A stretch of 64,000 bases of DNA from Metabacillus lacus (GTDB taxonomy: Bacteria; Bacillota; Bacilli; Bacillales; Bacillaceae), in the NCBI RefSeq assembly GCF_009674805.1, contig NZ_WKKI01000009.1, positions 26,071 to 90,070 on the forward strand, written 5' to 3'. The first letter of the stretch is position 1, and every line of letters begins with the position of its first letter. The position numbers and the translations under genes were made by a program. Under the pieces are notes generated by a model, which did not search any database, was not told the DNA's origin, and saw only the letters and a list, made by a program, of their open reading frames with translations. Positions 1 through 9,357 of this stretch are shown here, in pieces.

Positions 1-38
1 GAAGAAATCATAGTAGGTGCAGGAACTCAAATGCTGCT
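1..38 (+). pseudogene. MocR/PdxR-type regulator, upstream fragment
   Basis: The first bases read in frame as EEIIVGAGTQMLL. GAGTQ is the conserved start of the aminotransferase-like domain of MocR/PdxR regulators. The frame ends where the transposon begins at 39. The rest of the 5' part lies outside the window. The other half is at 43029-43890; joining the two after removing one CTGCT gives an uninterrupted frame (GAGTQMLLELLVKVLGEK). Confidence 0.88.
34..38. repeat. Target site duplication, left copy (CTGCT)
   Basis: CTGCT directly precedes the left transposon tip and is repeated at 43024-43028 directly after the right tip. A 5-bp duplication is the standard product of Tn7/Tn5053/Mu-type DDE transposition. 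Confidence 0.93.
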
Positions 39-316
39 TGTAATCCATCAGAAAGTTTGAGATAACATCATAAAGCGTGAGACAACTCCACAAAGTTTGA
101 GACACAAACCAAGGCAAACCCTTAATACATCAACCTTTAAATTCACCAAGGTTGAGACAGCCCCAAAAGGGTCAAATGAGCCAAGTCAAGGTACCTGTGT
201 TTCCCCTATCTTAAGCTTTGTGAACTAAATTAGAATCACAAACATTGAGATGGAGTGTACTATTGTTCAGAATGATTGAGATGATACAAATAAAAAACCA
301 TAATGCTTGAGATAGG
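39..316 (+). repeat. Transposon left end with transposase-site array
   Basis: Seven same-orientation motifs of the form WAARNNTGAGAY occur after the tip, near 51-66, 69-86, 90-107, 145-160, 239-253, 268-285 and 300-316. The first three are close to each other; the last four are more diverged and spaced. The same motif recurs inverted in the right end. This is how TnsB binding sites are arranged in Tn7-family ends; binding itself is inferred. Confidence 0.85.
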
Positions 317-589
317 GTAGCGCCATGAACCCCACTTTGGAAATAAATCACCCTAAGTAACTATAGTTATAATACCTCTTAAACGTTCTTACTTGGAAGG
401 CTCGAATGATTTTTTCTAAAAGCCTGAAATGAACTTTATGTTTAGATTAAATGATATTAATTCAGAAAGAAGTATAGTAAAATTTAGGAGTTAATTGGGC
501 AGAAGGACCGTATTTTTTTCATCCATTTTAAATAGTTATAAAATATTTATAGTGATTATATAAATATGTATTGTTAGGAAGTGAAATCA

Positions 590-1804
590 ATGGATGTATG
601 TTGTGAAAGCTGTTTTGATGATATTAAACTTATATTCGATGAATATGGAATTGAGATTCCTGAAGGTAAATGGTTCGAAGGGAACAGTAATAGTGATGCG
701 GTTTGTTTGATTTGTAACCATGAGATTGACTCAGAGGAATCCTATTATTTTTCAGATACAATTGATGAAGAAATATTCCATGCTATTGAAGAATTGGGAG
801 ATAGTTTATCACAAAATATTGACGCTTGTTTTAACTGTGAAGGAAATGAAATTGATTATTTTTTATATAAGTGGAATAAAGAAGCTGATAAAGATGAGTA
901 CCGAGAAAAAGTGCTAGGGACATCTGTTGAGGAATTATTATACAACCACGAAATTCCGGAAGCCTTGCATGAGACGGTAACTCAATACTTGCAATGTAAG
1001 AAATGTCGTTATGGAAAGGAAGCAATGCATCCGAAACATAACCCAGACGGGGGAATTTTTGAGTTGTATGATGAGATTTACACCCAAAAGGAAATAGATG
1101 AATTTTGGGGATTGGATTATGAAGAGTTTTCTAATTTTGCATTACAATATGGGATAAGCTTAAATCAAGCAGAATTAAGTGATTTTAAGAAGTACATGAT
1201 TGAGAACCCTTTATTAGCATTTAAACATCCAGTGGGTCAAAAGGTATATGACGTATTAAAAGCACATTTTGAAGCGAAGGATAATATTGAGCTCAAAAAA
1301 GGTCAAATATTGTACCGGGGAAGAAACCGCAAAGTGGATGGTAGAAGGTTTAATAAAGATGAAATGTGGAGCCCGCCGAAAGGTGTTTCATCACATGGAC
1401 GGTATAATCTCATTGGAACGTCAGTATTATATTGTTCGGATAAAGTTGAAGGCATTCCTTTGGAGATACACCCTGCACATGACGAGAAAGTGGAAATTGG
1501 TGTCTTTGAGATTGAAAAAAAATTAAAGTTGTTGAACATCGACTTCTTTGAGAACTTCGGCGGGTTTTTTAGCGAAAAAGATACTAATACAAAAACTTTA
1601 AAGGATGTATATTTGCTGCCGAATTTCATTAGAGACTGTTGCTATGAAATCGGCTATCACGGAGTGCAGTACAAAGGAGTTCATGATGAGGGAAAATACA
1701 CAAACTACGCTTTTTTCAACTTTGAGATGGGGGAAGATATTATAGCCAAGAAAGTATACACATTAGGAATGAAAATCAAATATTTAGTTGTTGGAGAGGA
1801 CTAA
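590..1804 (+). CDS. RES-domain NAD-degrading protein with N-terminal zinc-ribbon/HEPN-like region
   Basis: About 404 residues. The ATG at 590 has AGGAAGTG placed correctly ahead of it and is preferred to the in-frame GTG at 581. The N-terminal 50 residues carry CCESC and CLIC cysteine pairs, resembling the HEPN/RES N-terminal architecture. From about residue 240 the RES fold begins: LYRGR, then RYNLIGTSVLYCS, and a later NYAFFNFE. RES proteins degrade NAD+ and act as toxins. No Xre-type antitoxin gene lies next to it, so it is more likely a stand-alone defence effector whose own N-terminal half controls it; that role is inferred. It is the first cargo gene inside the left end, with about 270 bases of unassigned AT-rich sequence before it. 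Confidence 0.78.
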   Translation: MDVCCESCFDDIKLIFDEYGIEIPEGKWFEGNSNSDAVCLICNHEIDSEESYYFSDTIDEEIFHAIEELGDSLSQNIDACFNCEGNEIDYFLYKWNKEADKDEYREKVLGTSVEELLYNHEIPEALHETVTQYLQCKKCRYGKEAMHPKHNPDGGIFELYDEIYTQKEIDEFWGLDYEEFSNFALQYGISLNQAELSDFKKYMIENPLLAFKHPVGQKVYDVLKAHFEAKDNIELKKGQILYRGRNRKVDGRRFNKDEMWSPPKGVSSHGRYNLIGTSVLYCSDKVEGIPLEIHPAHDEKVEIGVFEIEKKLKLLNIDFFENFGGFFSEKDTNTKTLKDVYLLPNFIRDCCYEIGYHGVQYKGVHDEGKYTNYAFFNFEMGEDIIAKKVYTLGMKIKYLVVGED

Positions 1805-2416
1805 TTAAATAATGGGGATAAGAAGGGATGAGGTACCAGGTTATAGAAAATTTCTTAGTTCACATGAGTTGTCATATCGAAAAGTTTTAGATTACTTCCT
1901 ACGTTTATTTAGATATTAGGCAAGCTCAAACATTAAAAGTGAAAATAATAATTAACAGCTTTGGTTCGAATCATTGGTACAGAACAGGCAGTATTTTTAA
2001 ATTCTTTATTTTTAGTGGCAGGCGAAACTATCTATTTATTGATTCTTAAGTCCTCCTAAACTTCATATAAGTTATCGGTTTTTTTAAAAGCCTACTTTTA
2101 AGATAACGGGTTTACTTCAGAGGTGCAAACAAGTAAAACACAAAGCAAATTGCACGGATTTTCACATAGAAATTCACCTTGCGGTTTTTCTTGTTATATC
2201 AATGTTTTTTTGTATTTAATTTTAAAATCACACATCAATTCACAGGTCATTACACATTGACGGAAATAATTATTGGAGGGTATGTGATTTTGTGGTGATT
2301 TGGTAAGTGGATTTTATGGTAATTGTAAAGGTATTTGGATATTTATGTTAAAATCGACATAAGACTATCAAAGACCTTGTGAAATAATGTACTTAAAGTA
2401 ACGGGGCAGTTTCGTT
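1805..2416. other. Non-coding or decayed stretch
   Basis: No convincing gene. A 35-codon frame at 1812-1919 follows the RES gene but has no clear ribosome site and I do not recognise it. The rest is AT-rich with many stops in all frames, and is probably decayed cargo. Confidence 0.5.
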
Positions 2417-2740
2417 GTGCGAAATGTTTCTGGCTTAAATTGAGATTGGTCACAATACTCAGGTAAAGGTCGGACAGTTCTAATCCGAACTGAAGGATTA
2501 TATCGAAGAATCAAATGATGGGGTAACGCCTTGAAGGGTTCTCTCTTAGTCGAATAGCACTGGATTTAGTAAGAATGATAGTGTTATAAGCTCGGTGAAA
2601 AGGCGTGAGGATTTGCCGTAACAGGTTAAGCTGACGAAAGCCTACCCGATGGGGTGGTGTAAATCATGATGCTTGAGTTGAATGAATATGGTGAGAATGC
2701 GAATAAACCTAAAAAAAAGGTTAAGCTGACGAACTTCTGA
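2417..2740 (+). mobile_element. Group II intron remnant (5' domain I part)
   Basis: It starts GTGCGAAATG, the GUGYG-type 5' boundary of group II introns, and continues with text typical of bacterial group II domain I, including GATGGGGTAACGCCTTGAAG and a GAAAGCCTACCCGATGGGG block. No reverse transcriptase and no recognisable domain V follow, so only a 5' portion remains. It directly abuts the coding end of a SnoaL-like gene at 2741, suggesting a decayed insertion into that gene. The exact 3' limit is uncertain. Confidence 0.55.
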
Positions 2741-2911
2741 ATGTACGGGTCTATACCTGCGATACATAGAAATGTGTATAATCAAACGCTTATTGTGGTA
2801 AAAAAAGACCGAAATTGGCTTATTAAACTATACCAAAATACTCCTGCCCAGTTTCACGGAAGACCTGAATTAGTGAAACAAATGACGGAAGAACTTAGAA
2901 CGTTATTATAA
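2741..2911 (+). pseudogene. SgcJ/EcaC (DUF4440, SnoaL-like) gene, C-terminal remnant
   Basis: The frame reads QTLIVVKKDRNWLIKLYQ then NTPAQFHGRPEL and ends in TAA. This is the usual C-terminus of SgcJ/EcaC-type SnoaL-fold proteins. Only about 56 residues remain; the missing N-terminal part of the fold should lie upstream but is replaced by the group II intron remnant. Not expected to be functional. Confidence 0.65.
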
Positions 2912-2936
2912 GATTAGAGAATAAATTAAACAAGTA

Positions 2937-2961
2937 TGGCTGTTTCGACAGCCTTTTTTTC
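2937..2961 (+). terminator. Rho-independent terminator
   Basis: Stem GGCTGT / ACAGCC with loop TTCG, followed by seven T. Confidence 0.75.
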
Positions 2962-3116
2962 CTTACTCAACTAACGGGTGCTTTGCTTCAATAATGGGGC
3001 AAGGCTTTTTTTCTTATTCAAGTAAATGTGGCAGTTTTGTTAAAGAAGGAATTATTTATTTCTGTATCGAATGAATAAGATAGTTAAATTCAAAGGAAGA
3101 TGCGTAGGGGGATAAT

Positions 3117-3538
3117 GTGGAATCTAAGTTAATTATCTTACGAGGAAACTCTGGAGTGGAAAAACAACAACCGCAAAAGGTCTTCAAAATCATTTGGGGC
3201 GTGGAACACTCTTGGTTTCTCATGATACCGTTTGATGTGAAATGCTGAAGGTTCAAGATAGAGATGGGAACCTTTCAATTAATTTCATTGAGCAAATCGC
3301 TCGGAGATGGATGACTCAAACCGATAATAATCAATATATACACGTTTTATAAGTACAAGGTTTGCTATTCGGATTTCTTTGATGGTAAAGATACAGGTTC
3401 TTCAAACACAAAGCATTGTGCCTAGAACTGGAAGAATCGAAACACCAAGAGAATCTGATAAATGAAAAGTCGCGCCTTGAATCAATCATGAACCAAATAT
3501 CATCCTCAGATTTTTTAAAAGACAAAATTAAGGTTTAG
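3117..3538 (+). pseudogene. P-loop kinase (zeta-toxin/AAA_33 type), frameshifted
   Basis: A GTG at 3117 after GGGGGATAAT opens a frame beginning VESKLIILRGNSG, the start of a Walker A motif (RGNSGSGKTT). A frame change directly after it destroys GKT; the other frame then reads ATAKGLQNHLGRGTLLVSHD-like text. More shifts and a stop follow near 3236, and a last frame near 3430-3538 reads LELEESK..LESIMNQISSSDFLKDK and stops. This matches small kinases of the zeta-toxin type with 150-190 residues. Several lesions make it a clear pseudogene. Confidence 0.6.
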
Positions 3539-3554
3539 AATATTTTTTCTTAAC

Positions 3555-3588
3555 AAAGGACTTATCCGGTAAAGATAGGTCCTTTCTA
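3555..3588 (+). terminator. Probable terminator
   Basis: Inverted repeat AAAGGAC...GTCCTTT around the loop ATCCGGTAAAGATAG, with a short T-containing tail; it lies after the kinase pseudogene. Confidence 0.45.
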
Positions 3589-3716
3589 TGTAATACCCAC
3601 TAGTAATTTCATGCTAGTAATTTAATACTATATAAACGTTTAAAACCAAATGGTTAACTCTTTCCATTTTGTAGTCATATCAGTAAAATAGGATTAGGTG
3701 AACCGAACAACAAAGG

Positions 3717-5483
3717 GTGAGGAATTTGTTTTTTAAAAAATTATTCAACAGAGATAAAAAGGATAACAAAAAAGTTGAAACCATTGTCGCAGAGCCAATG
3801 CATAACAAGACACCACCGCAGCTTTCTGTTTCTGCCCCTATAATGGCAAAAAAGAATCCTGAGAAAAAGCAGTCTGAGAAAAAGCATGAAAAACTATTTT
3901 CTTATAATGAAGAATCCATATATTTAGATGAATTCAAACACATTAAAACAACCCCTAAAATTCTTAAGATGTTAGAAGACATCATGGAACCTCCTAAAAG
4001 AGAGGTTGCGAATGGCATTAGTGTTACCATTACGTTTGATGTCTCTGAGAAAAACTTTGTAAAAGATTCTATTCGATTCAGTAATATGACACATCACCAA
4101 TGCGAGATGCCTCCATTCCATACTTATTATTCCAAATTTGCTGACATGAAGAAAGAACAAAAGAATTGGTATTTTTATTGGCGTGAACAGGTATTGAATG
4201 GTCACTATCTGCCAACTGATTTGAGTTACATATATGTTTTTGTATATGAACTCATCAATTACTCTTTTAATCAAAATGCTGCATTTAATTTGAGTATGCT
4301 TTACAGGCTTTATGAAGCTTATAGAGGTCAGCATCACATCGAACGGTTTATCTCTTTAATAGGCGATATGTTGTATGAATTAGGGGAATATCGCTTAGCT
4401 GAAAAGTGGAGCCCAAATATCCCCTCTATTCCGCCACTATATAAGCAGTTAAAGGAAAAACATGATGACCTGTCTCGAATTTCCATAACCTATTGGAAAA
4501 GTTATCTTTTTTCTTTCCGGGAATCAAAATTTTACACGGAAAACAAAAATAAGATTTATAAAACATTCAAAGAATGCCTTCCTTTATTGGAAGCGAGTCA
4601 TGTAAAACGGGACAACAAAAAGCTAATTGATTTGTACTTTGAAAAAAGAGAGGATATGCAACAACGTTGGTTATTTCCTGGAATGGTTTCCATTCGTGGA
4701 GGTAATAATTTTATCCAATTTAAAATAGATAATATTTATCCAACACCACTCCTTCATCAGGAAGTAGTTGCCTTTTTCAAACTCTCAGAGAATGTAACCC
4801 GATTGATGAACGGGGAAAAACGACAACTCCAAGTAGATGAGAATATCTTTCCTCCAGAACTAAAAGAGGAAATGATAACGTTCCTGTCCCGCCCTAAAGA
4901 GAAAGGACGTTTTAAGACAGTCAAGACAAAGAGTAAGGAAAAACAAGGCGGTCTGATTCCACCTAAACCAGAGGATAAACCGAAAGTAGTAATTGAATTT
5001 AATGATGATAGAATCAGGCAACTTAAAGCAGAAACAGACAACCTGGTGGACGAAGTAGAAAGAAGAGCGCAAGAACATTTAGAGAATGAAGAAGACACTA
5101 ATACGCCAACAAATGAGAAACAAGAAGAAGTAGGAGAGAAACCTTCTAACGAAGAAACAAAACCTGATAAGGAAAAAGATGGATTATATAAATTTTTCAC
5201 CACTTCAGGTGATGATGCGGATGAGGAGCAAGTGGAAAATTTCTTAGGGGAACTAACCGATATTGAACGGGAATTCATCCAACATTTCACCGATATGGAA
5301 TGGACTAAAGCGGAAGCCACTCAATTTTTAAAGTCTAAGGGTCAAATGTTAGGTGTATTATTAAGTTCTATTAATGAAAAAGCTCAGGAATCTTTAGAAG
5401 ATAACTTCCTAGAGGAAGACGGAGATACTATTTTAATATTTGAGGAATTTGAATCGGTGGTCAACAGGATAAAGGAGAGGTAA
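3717..5483 (+). CDS. sngA: Shango SngA, TerB-domain protein
   Basis: 588 residues. The N-terminal third (about 60-290) matches TerB_N-type proteins (the YYSKFADMKKEQKNWYFYWR region and a helical block after it). The middle has a charged, low-complexity linker (about 440-490). The last 90 residues (from FFTTSGDDADEEQVENFLGE) resemble TerB_C. It is followed after 6 bases by the BrxD-like ATPase sngB and then the helicase sngC, the gene order of the Shango anti-phage system. In Shango all three proteins are needed and the mechanism is not settled. The start is uncertain: GTG 3717 or TTG 3726, neither with ideal spacing. Confidence 0.82.
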   Translation: MRNLFFKKLFNRDKKDNKKVETIVAEPMHNKTPPQLSVSAPIMAKKNPEKKQSEKKHEKLFSYNEESIYLDEFKHIKTTPKILKMLEDIMEPPKREVANGISVTITFDVSEKNFVKDSIRFSNMTHHQCEMPPFHTYYSKFADMKKEQKNWYFYWREQVLNGHYLPTDLSYIYVFVYELINYSFNQNAAFNLSMLYRLYEAYRGQHHIERFISLIGDMLYELGEYRLAEKWSPNIPSIPPLYKQLKEKHDDLSRISITYWKSYLFSFRESKFYTENKNKIYKTFKECLPLLEASHVKRDNKKLIDLYFEKREDMQQRWLFPGMVSIRGGNNFIQFKIDNIYPTPLLHQEVVAFFKLSENVTRLMNGEKRQLQVDENIFPPELKEEMITFLSRPKEKGRFKTVKTKSKEKQGGLIPPKPEDKPKVVIEFNDDRIRQLKAETDNLVDEVERRAQEHLENEEDTNTPTNEKQEEVGEKPSNEETKPDKEKDGLYKFFTTSGDDADEEQVENFLGELTDIEREFIQHFTDMEWTKAEATQFLKSKGQMLGVLLSSINEKAQESLEDNFLEEDGDTILIFEEFESVVNRIKER

Positions 5484-5489
5484 TGAATA

Positions 5490-6806
5490 ATGAAGATAAA
5501 GAAACGTGACTCATCCGCCATACTTAATTCTTTAAGCGGGGGTGTCGTCCCTAATCGTGGAATACAACACATTATGGTAGGACGTACTGACGAAGCGAAA
5601 CAAATAATGACGGATTTAGATAACATTAAAAAAGGTTCTTCTGTTATTAAGTTCTTTATTGGACCTTTTGGTAGCGGTAAAAGCTTCATTCAAGGTTTTA
5701 TCAAACAATTAGCTTTCAATGAGAAGTTTGTTGTGACATCGGCTGATTTTACGCCCGAAAGAAGATTATATGGAACAGAAAACAAAGCTGTAGCTTTGTA
5801 TAGTGAACTTATGAAAAACCTTTCTACATCCACACAGCCCGATGGTAATGCGTTGCCAAGTATTTTAGACAAATGGATTAATGAAGTACAAATGAAAGTC
5901 ATGCAGGAGAAAAATCTTACAACCGTCGAATATGATAATCCTTTATTTGTGTCACAGGTGGAGCGAGAAATTACCAATGTTATTTCTAAAATGGATGAAT
6001 TAACGGGCGGGTTTGATTTTGCCCGTATTCTTACTCAATATTTCCGTGGATTCGTAAAAGATAACCAGGACTTGCAGCGTAGAGCTCTTAGATGGCTACG
6101 GGGAGAATATGGTACAAGAACAGAAGCGAAAACAGATTTAGGTGTTCGAGATATCATTGATGATAATAATTGGTACAACTACATTAAAATCCTATCTCAG
6201 TTCGTTAAACAAATCGGTTATTCCGGATTGGTAGTAAACTTAGACGAAGCGATTAACCTTTACAAAATAACACACCCTCAAACGAGAGATAAAAACTACG
6301 AAACCATTCTAAAAATATATAATGATACTCTTCAAGGGAATATTGAAGGTCTTTATATTACATTTGGCGGTACGGTGGAGTTCCTAGAAGACGAAAGGCG
6401 CGGGTTATTCAGTTATGGTGCTCTAAAGCGTCGTTTAGAAACCAATAAGTTTGAAACGAGCGAATTTAGAGACCTTTCTCAACCGGTCATTAAATTAACT
6501 CCATTAAAGAATGACGAAACCTTCTTATTGTTGCAGAGACTCCGCGATATCCATGCTGCTCATAATGACTATGAGACATCCATTACGGATGGTGAAATCA
6601 AACGGTACATTGTAACGGAATACAATCGCCCTGGAGCTTCTGAACACTTAACAGTGGGTGATATCATTCGTGGATTCATAGGTGCATTAAACATCCTGCA
6701 TCAGAACCCTGATTATAACCGTGAACAAATATTTGGTGCAGAAAAGACAGTCGAACAAGAAAAAACGCCAAGCTTCCAATCTCGATTCTCACGCACAGAA
6801 AGTTAA
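5490..6806 (+). CDS. sngB: Shango SngB, BrxD-like (DUF2791) ATPase
   Basis: 438 residues. Walker A is GPFGSGKSF near residue 55, and Walker B is LVVNLDEA near 250. The start (KKRDSSAILNSLSGGVVPN) and the length fit the BrxD/DUF2791 ATP-binding family found in type 2 BREX and in Shango. The flanking TerB protein and Lhr-like helicase, and the lack of BREX methylase or PglZ genes, point to Shango. Translation is probably coupled to sngA, only 6 bases away. Confidence 0.85.
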   Translation: MKIKKRDSSAILNSLSGGVVPNRGIQHIMVGRTDEAKQIMTDLDNIKKGSSVIKFFIGPFGSGKSFIQGFIKQLAFNEKFVVTSADFTPERRLYGTENKAVALYSELMKNLSTSTQPDGNALPSILDKWINEVQMKVMQEKNLTTVEYDNPLFVSQVEREITNVISKMDELTGGFDFARILTQYFRGFVKDNQDLQRRALRWLRGEYGTRTEAKTDLGVRDIIDDNNWYNYIKILSQFVKQIGYSGLVVNLDEAINLYKITHPQTRDKNYETILKIYNDTLQGNIEGLYITFGGTVEFLEDERRGLFSYGALKRRLETNKFETSEFRDLSQPVIKLTPLKNDETFLLLQRLRDIHAAHNDYETSITDGEIKRYIVTEYNRPGASEHLTVGDIIRGFIGALNILHQNPDYNREQIFGAEKTVEQEKTPSFQSRFSRTES

Positions 6807-7182
6807 AGTATATGAAGGATTGACAAATATGCAGCCAAGAGTGGAAATTCCATTTGGAAAACAATAAATTGCTTTTATTGATGTTAGATAAAAATAGATT
6901 ACGGTCAATTCAAGATATTGTTATTAAAAAAATCGACATAGAGTATATGGGTAATTTTAAAGCGAAGCCATTTATATCTATGCTAAAGACCTAAATGGAA
7001 ATGCTATTAGACGTGATAAAAAAGGAACCAAATCATGGAGAATGCTATCCAATAACTAAATGGTTCCTTTCGGTGTTGAGGATTTTCTTTATCAACAACT
7101 GCTAAACGGTTTCGATTGGAAGAAGTATGCGAATCAATAATTTTCACAATCGCATCATGGTCAAAAGGAAAGGCGGTTTCTT
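6807..7182. other. Gap inside the Shango operon with decayed coding traces
   Basis: No intact gene in 376 bases. Short frames read IQDIVIKKIDIEYMGNFKAK then, shifted, YAKDLNGNAIRRDKKGTKSW, which look like one broken gene. An 11-bp inverted repeat (AAAGGAACCA...TGGTTCCTTT) spans about 7020-7070. A further short frame MVPFGVEDFLYQQLLNGFDW stops before sngC. The function of the lost gene is not recognisable. Confidence 0.5.
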
Positions 7183-9321
7183 ATGAATTCTTTTGATTTG
7201 TTATCAAAGTTTTTACAGAAAAAGATATGGGATATGCGTTGGTCCAGTTTTACAAATATACAGGAAAAAGCCATTCCTGCTGTTCTTCAAACAGAAGATG
7301 ATGTTGTGTTATCCGCTGGTACTGCTTCTGGTAAAACAGAGGCAGCTTTTTTGCCTGTTTTAACAGAAGTGGAAGCAAGTGCCGGACAAGCATTGAAGAT
7401 ACTTTACATATCACCTTTAAAAGCTCTTATTAATAATCAATTTGAGCGGATAAATAAGCTTTGCGAATACATGAACATTGAAATCCATCGTTGGCACGGT
7501 GATGTTTCCCAAAGTAAAAAACAAAAGTTTATTAAAAATCCAACAGGAATTCTCCAAATTACTCCTGAATCGATAGAAAGTTTATTTATTAATCGCCCAG
7601 GTGCATTATCTACTCTTTTTAAAGAATTAGAGTTCGTTGTTATTGATGAAATTCATTCCTTCATCGATAAAGAAAGAGGTGTGCAGTTGCGGTCTTTGTT
7701 GTCTCGAATTGAGGAGTTCGCAACGAAACGACCTAGAATTGTCGGATTATCAGCCACAATTGGCAATTTTGATTTGGTTAAAGAGTGGATTAATTTTAAA
7801 TACCCAGAAAACGTGACCATAATAGAAGATAAGTCATCCGATAAACAATTACTTTATAGCTTGATGTTCTTTGAAACCGATAAAGATAACAAAAAACCGA
7901 TAGAATTATTTGAAGATATGCGGGAAATCACCAAAGAACAAAAGTCTATTATTTTTTGTAATAGCCGGGGAAGTGTGGAAGAGACAACTGTCTTTTTAAA
8001 TCGATTAGCGGAGCGGGAAGGGATGGGAGAAACATATTATGCTCACCATTCCTCTATTGATAAAAAAGAGCGGGAATATGTAGAGAAAGTCATGTCCGAA
8101 ACAAATATGCCAAAAAGCGTAGTAGCCACCAGTTCTTTAGAACTCGGTATAGATATAGGAAATGTTGATTTAGTTGTCCAATTGGATAGTACCTACACTG
8201 TATCGTCTCTGAAGCAACGTTTAGGTCGCTCAGGAAGAGAACGGGATGCTTCTCAGATGTTGCAGCTTTACAGCACCAGCAAAGACAGCTTGCTTCAGTC
8301 TCTTGCTGTTATGGAGCTTGTTCTTGATAAATGGATTGAGCCTGCTACGGGATACGCTATACCATATGATATTCTATTTCATCAACTCATTTCAGTGTGT
8401 GCTGAGAAAAATGGTATGACAATCAAACAACTGTTACATTTCGTTCACAACAATGATATCTTTCATTCATTAGAAAGTCATAAAGCTGAACTTCTCATTA
8501 ATTACATGATTGAAAAAGACATTCTTGAAAAGTTGAGCGGAAGAGGCGAACTAATAGTAGGGATAGAAGGGGAACGAATTTTAAGAAGCAAAGAGTTTTA
8601 CTCCGTCTTCATGACAAATGAAGAATACGAGGTAGTGGAAGGAACTCGCAAAATTGGTCAGGTAGACAAAACACCTTTTATATTCGAGGGAGATAACATT
8701 ATTTTATCCGGACGGTTATGGACGGTTATTTCACTTGATTCAGATAGAAATAAAGCTTATGTAAGAAAAGCTGTTAATGCCAAGCCCCCAAAATATTTTG
8801 GTGACGGCGGAAAGATTCACAAGAGAATCGGTGAAAAGATGATGGAGGTTCTGTCAGGTGAAGATGAATTTGAGTATATAGATTATAAATCGAAATCTGC
8901 CCTAGAAGAGCTGCGTAGACCTTATAAACTTTATGAAGTCGGTATCCAACATCGTGCTCTTTGGAAAAATAAACGAGAGTATTTAATAGAAACCTTTACT
9001 TCTACTCAAATTACAACTACGCTTCACTGGATGATGAGGGTACTAGATGTAAATGTTCTGGAGAGAGACTTGTTGGGAAGAATTAGATTTGAATATTCCG
9101 GTGATATAAACGACCTTTTCTTTGACTTAAAATCTTGCATATGGGATGAGAAAGAAATTGTGGAGAAAAAGAAAAAAATAAGTGATTTCCCTTCTAAATT
9201 CGCTACGTACATTCCGGAATATCTAAAAGACGAAATGCATATAAAACACGAACTGGATTTAAAAGGAGCTCTGGAATTTCTTAATGATTTTGAATTGAAG
9301 ATAATTGAACTGGAGTTTTAA
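7183..9321 (+). CDS. sngC: Shango SngC, DEAD/DEAH (Lhr-like) helicase
   Basis: 712 residues with a full superfamily 2 motif set: Q-motif region FTNIQEKAIPA, Walker A SAGTASGKTEA (about 45), DEIH (about 162), SAT (about 190), and motif VI QRLGRSGRERD (about 350). A winged-helix/C-terminal region follows. ATP-driven DNA or RNA translocase; third component of the Shango set. ATG 7183 has GGAAAGGCGG at suitable distance. It is 376 bases from sngB, more than usual for this operon, so it may use its own promoter. Confidence 0.87.
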   Translation: MNSFDLLSKFLQKKIWDMRWSSFTNIQEKAIPAVLQTEDDVVLSAGTASGKTEAAFLPVLTEVEASAGQALKILYISPLKALINNQFERINKLCEYMNIEIHRWHGDVSQSKKQKFIKNPTGILQITPESIESLFINRPGALSTLFKELEFVVIDEIHSFIDKERGVQLRSLLSRIEEFATKRPRIVGLSATIGNFDLVKEWINFKYPENVTIIEDKSSDKQLLYSLMFFETDKDNKKPIELFEDMREITKEQKSIIFCNSRGSVEETTVFLNRLAEREGMGETYYAHHSSIDKKEREYVEKVMSETNMPKSVVATSSLELGIDIGNVDLVVQLDSTYTVSSLKQRLGRSGRERDASQMLQLYSTSKDSLLQSLAVMELVLDKWIEPATGYAIPYDILFHQLISVCAEKNGMTIKQLLHFVHNNDIFHSLESHKAELLINYMIEKDILEKLSGRGELIVGIEGERILRSKEFYSVFMTNEEYEVVEGTRKIGQVDKTPFIFEGDNIILSGRLWTVISLDSDRNKAYVRKAVNAKPPKYFGDGGKIHKRIGEKMMEVLSGEDEFEYIDYKSKSALEELRRPYKLYEVGIQHRALWKNKREYLIETFTSTQITTTLHWMMRVLDVNVLERDLLGRIRFEYSGDINDLFFDLKSCIWDEKEIVEKKKKISDFPSKFATYIPEYLKDEMHIKHELDLKGALEFLNDFELKIIELEF

Positions 9322-9327
9322 ACGCAA

Positions 9328-9357
9328 AAAGCCTCGTTTAGTACGGGGCTTTCTTTA
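9328..9357 (+). terminator. Terminator after sngC
   Basis: Stem AAAGCCTCG / CGGGGCTTT with loop TTTAGTA, then a T-rich tail. Confidence 0.65.

Noticed and set aside
4757..5320. 187-codon antisense frame in sngA
   Set aside because: Opposite to a well-supported gene over its low-complexity charged linker; serine-rich translation is typical of such shadows.
5490..6806. BREX type 2 system
   Set aside because: The BrxD-like ATPase is present but PglX, PglZ and BrxC-type genes are not; neighbours fit Shango instead.
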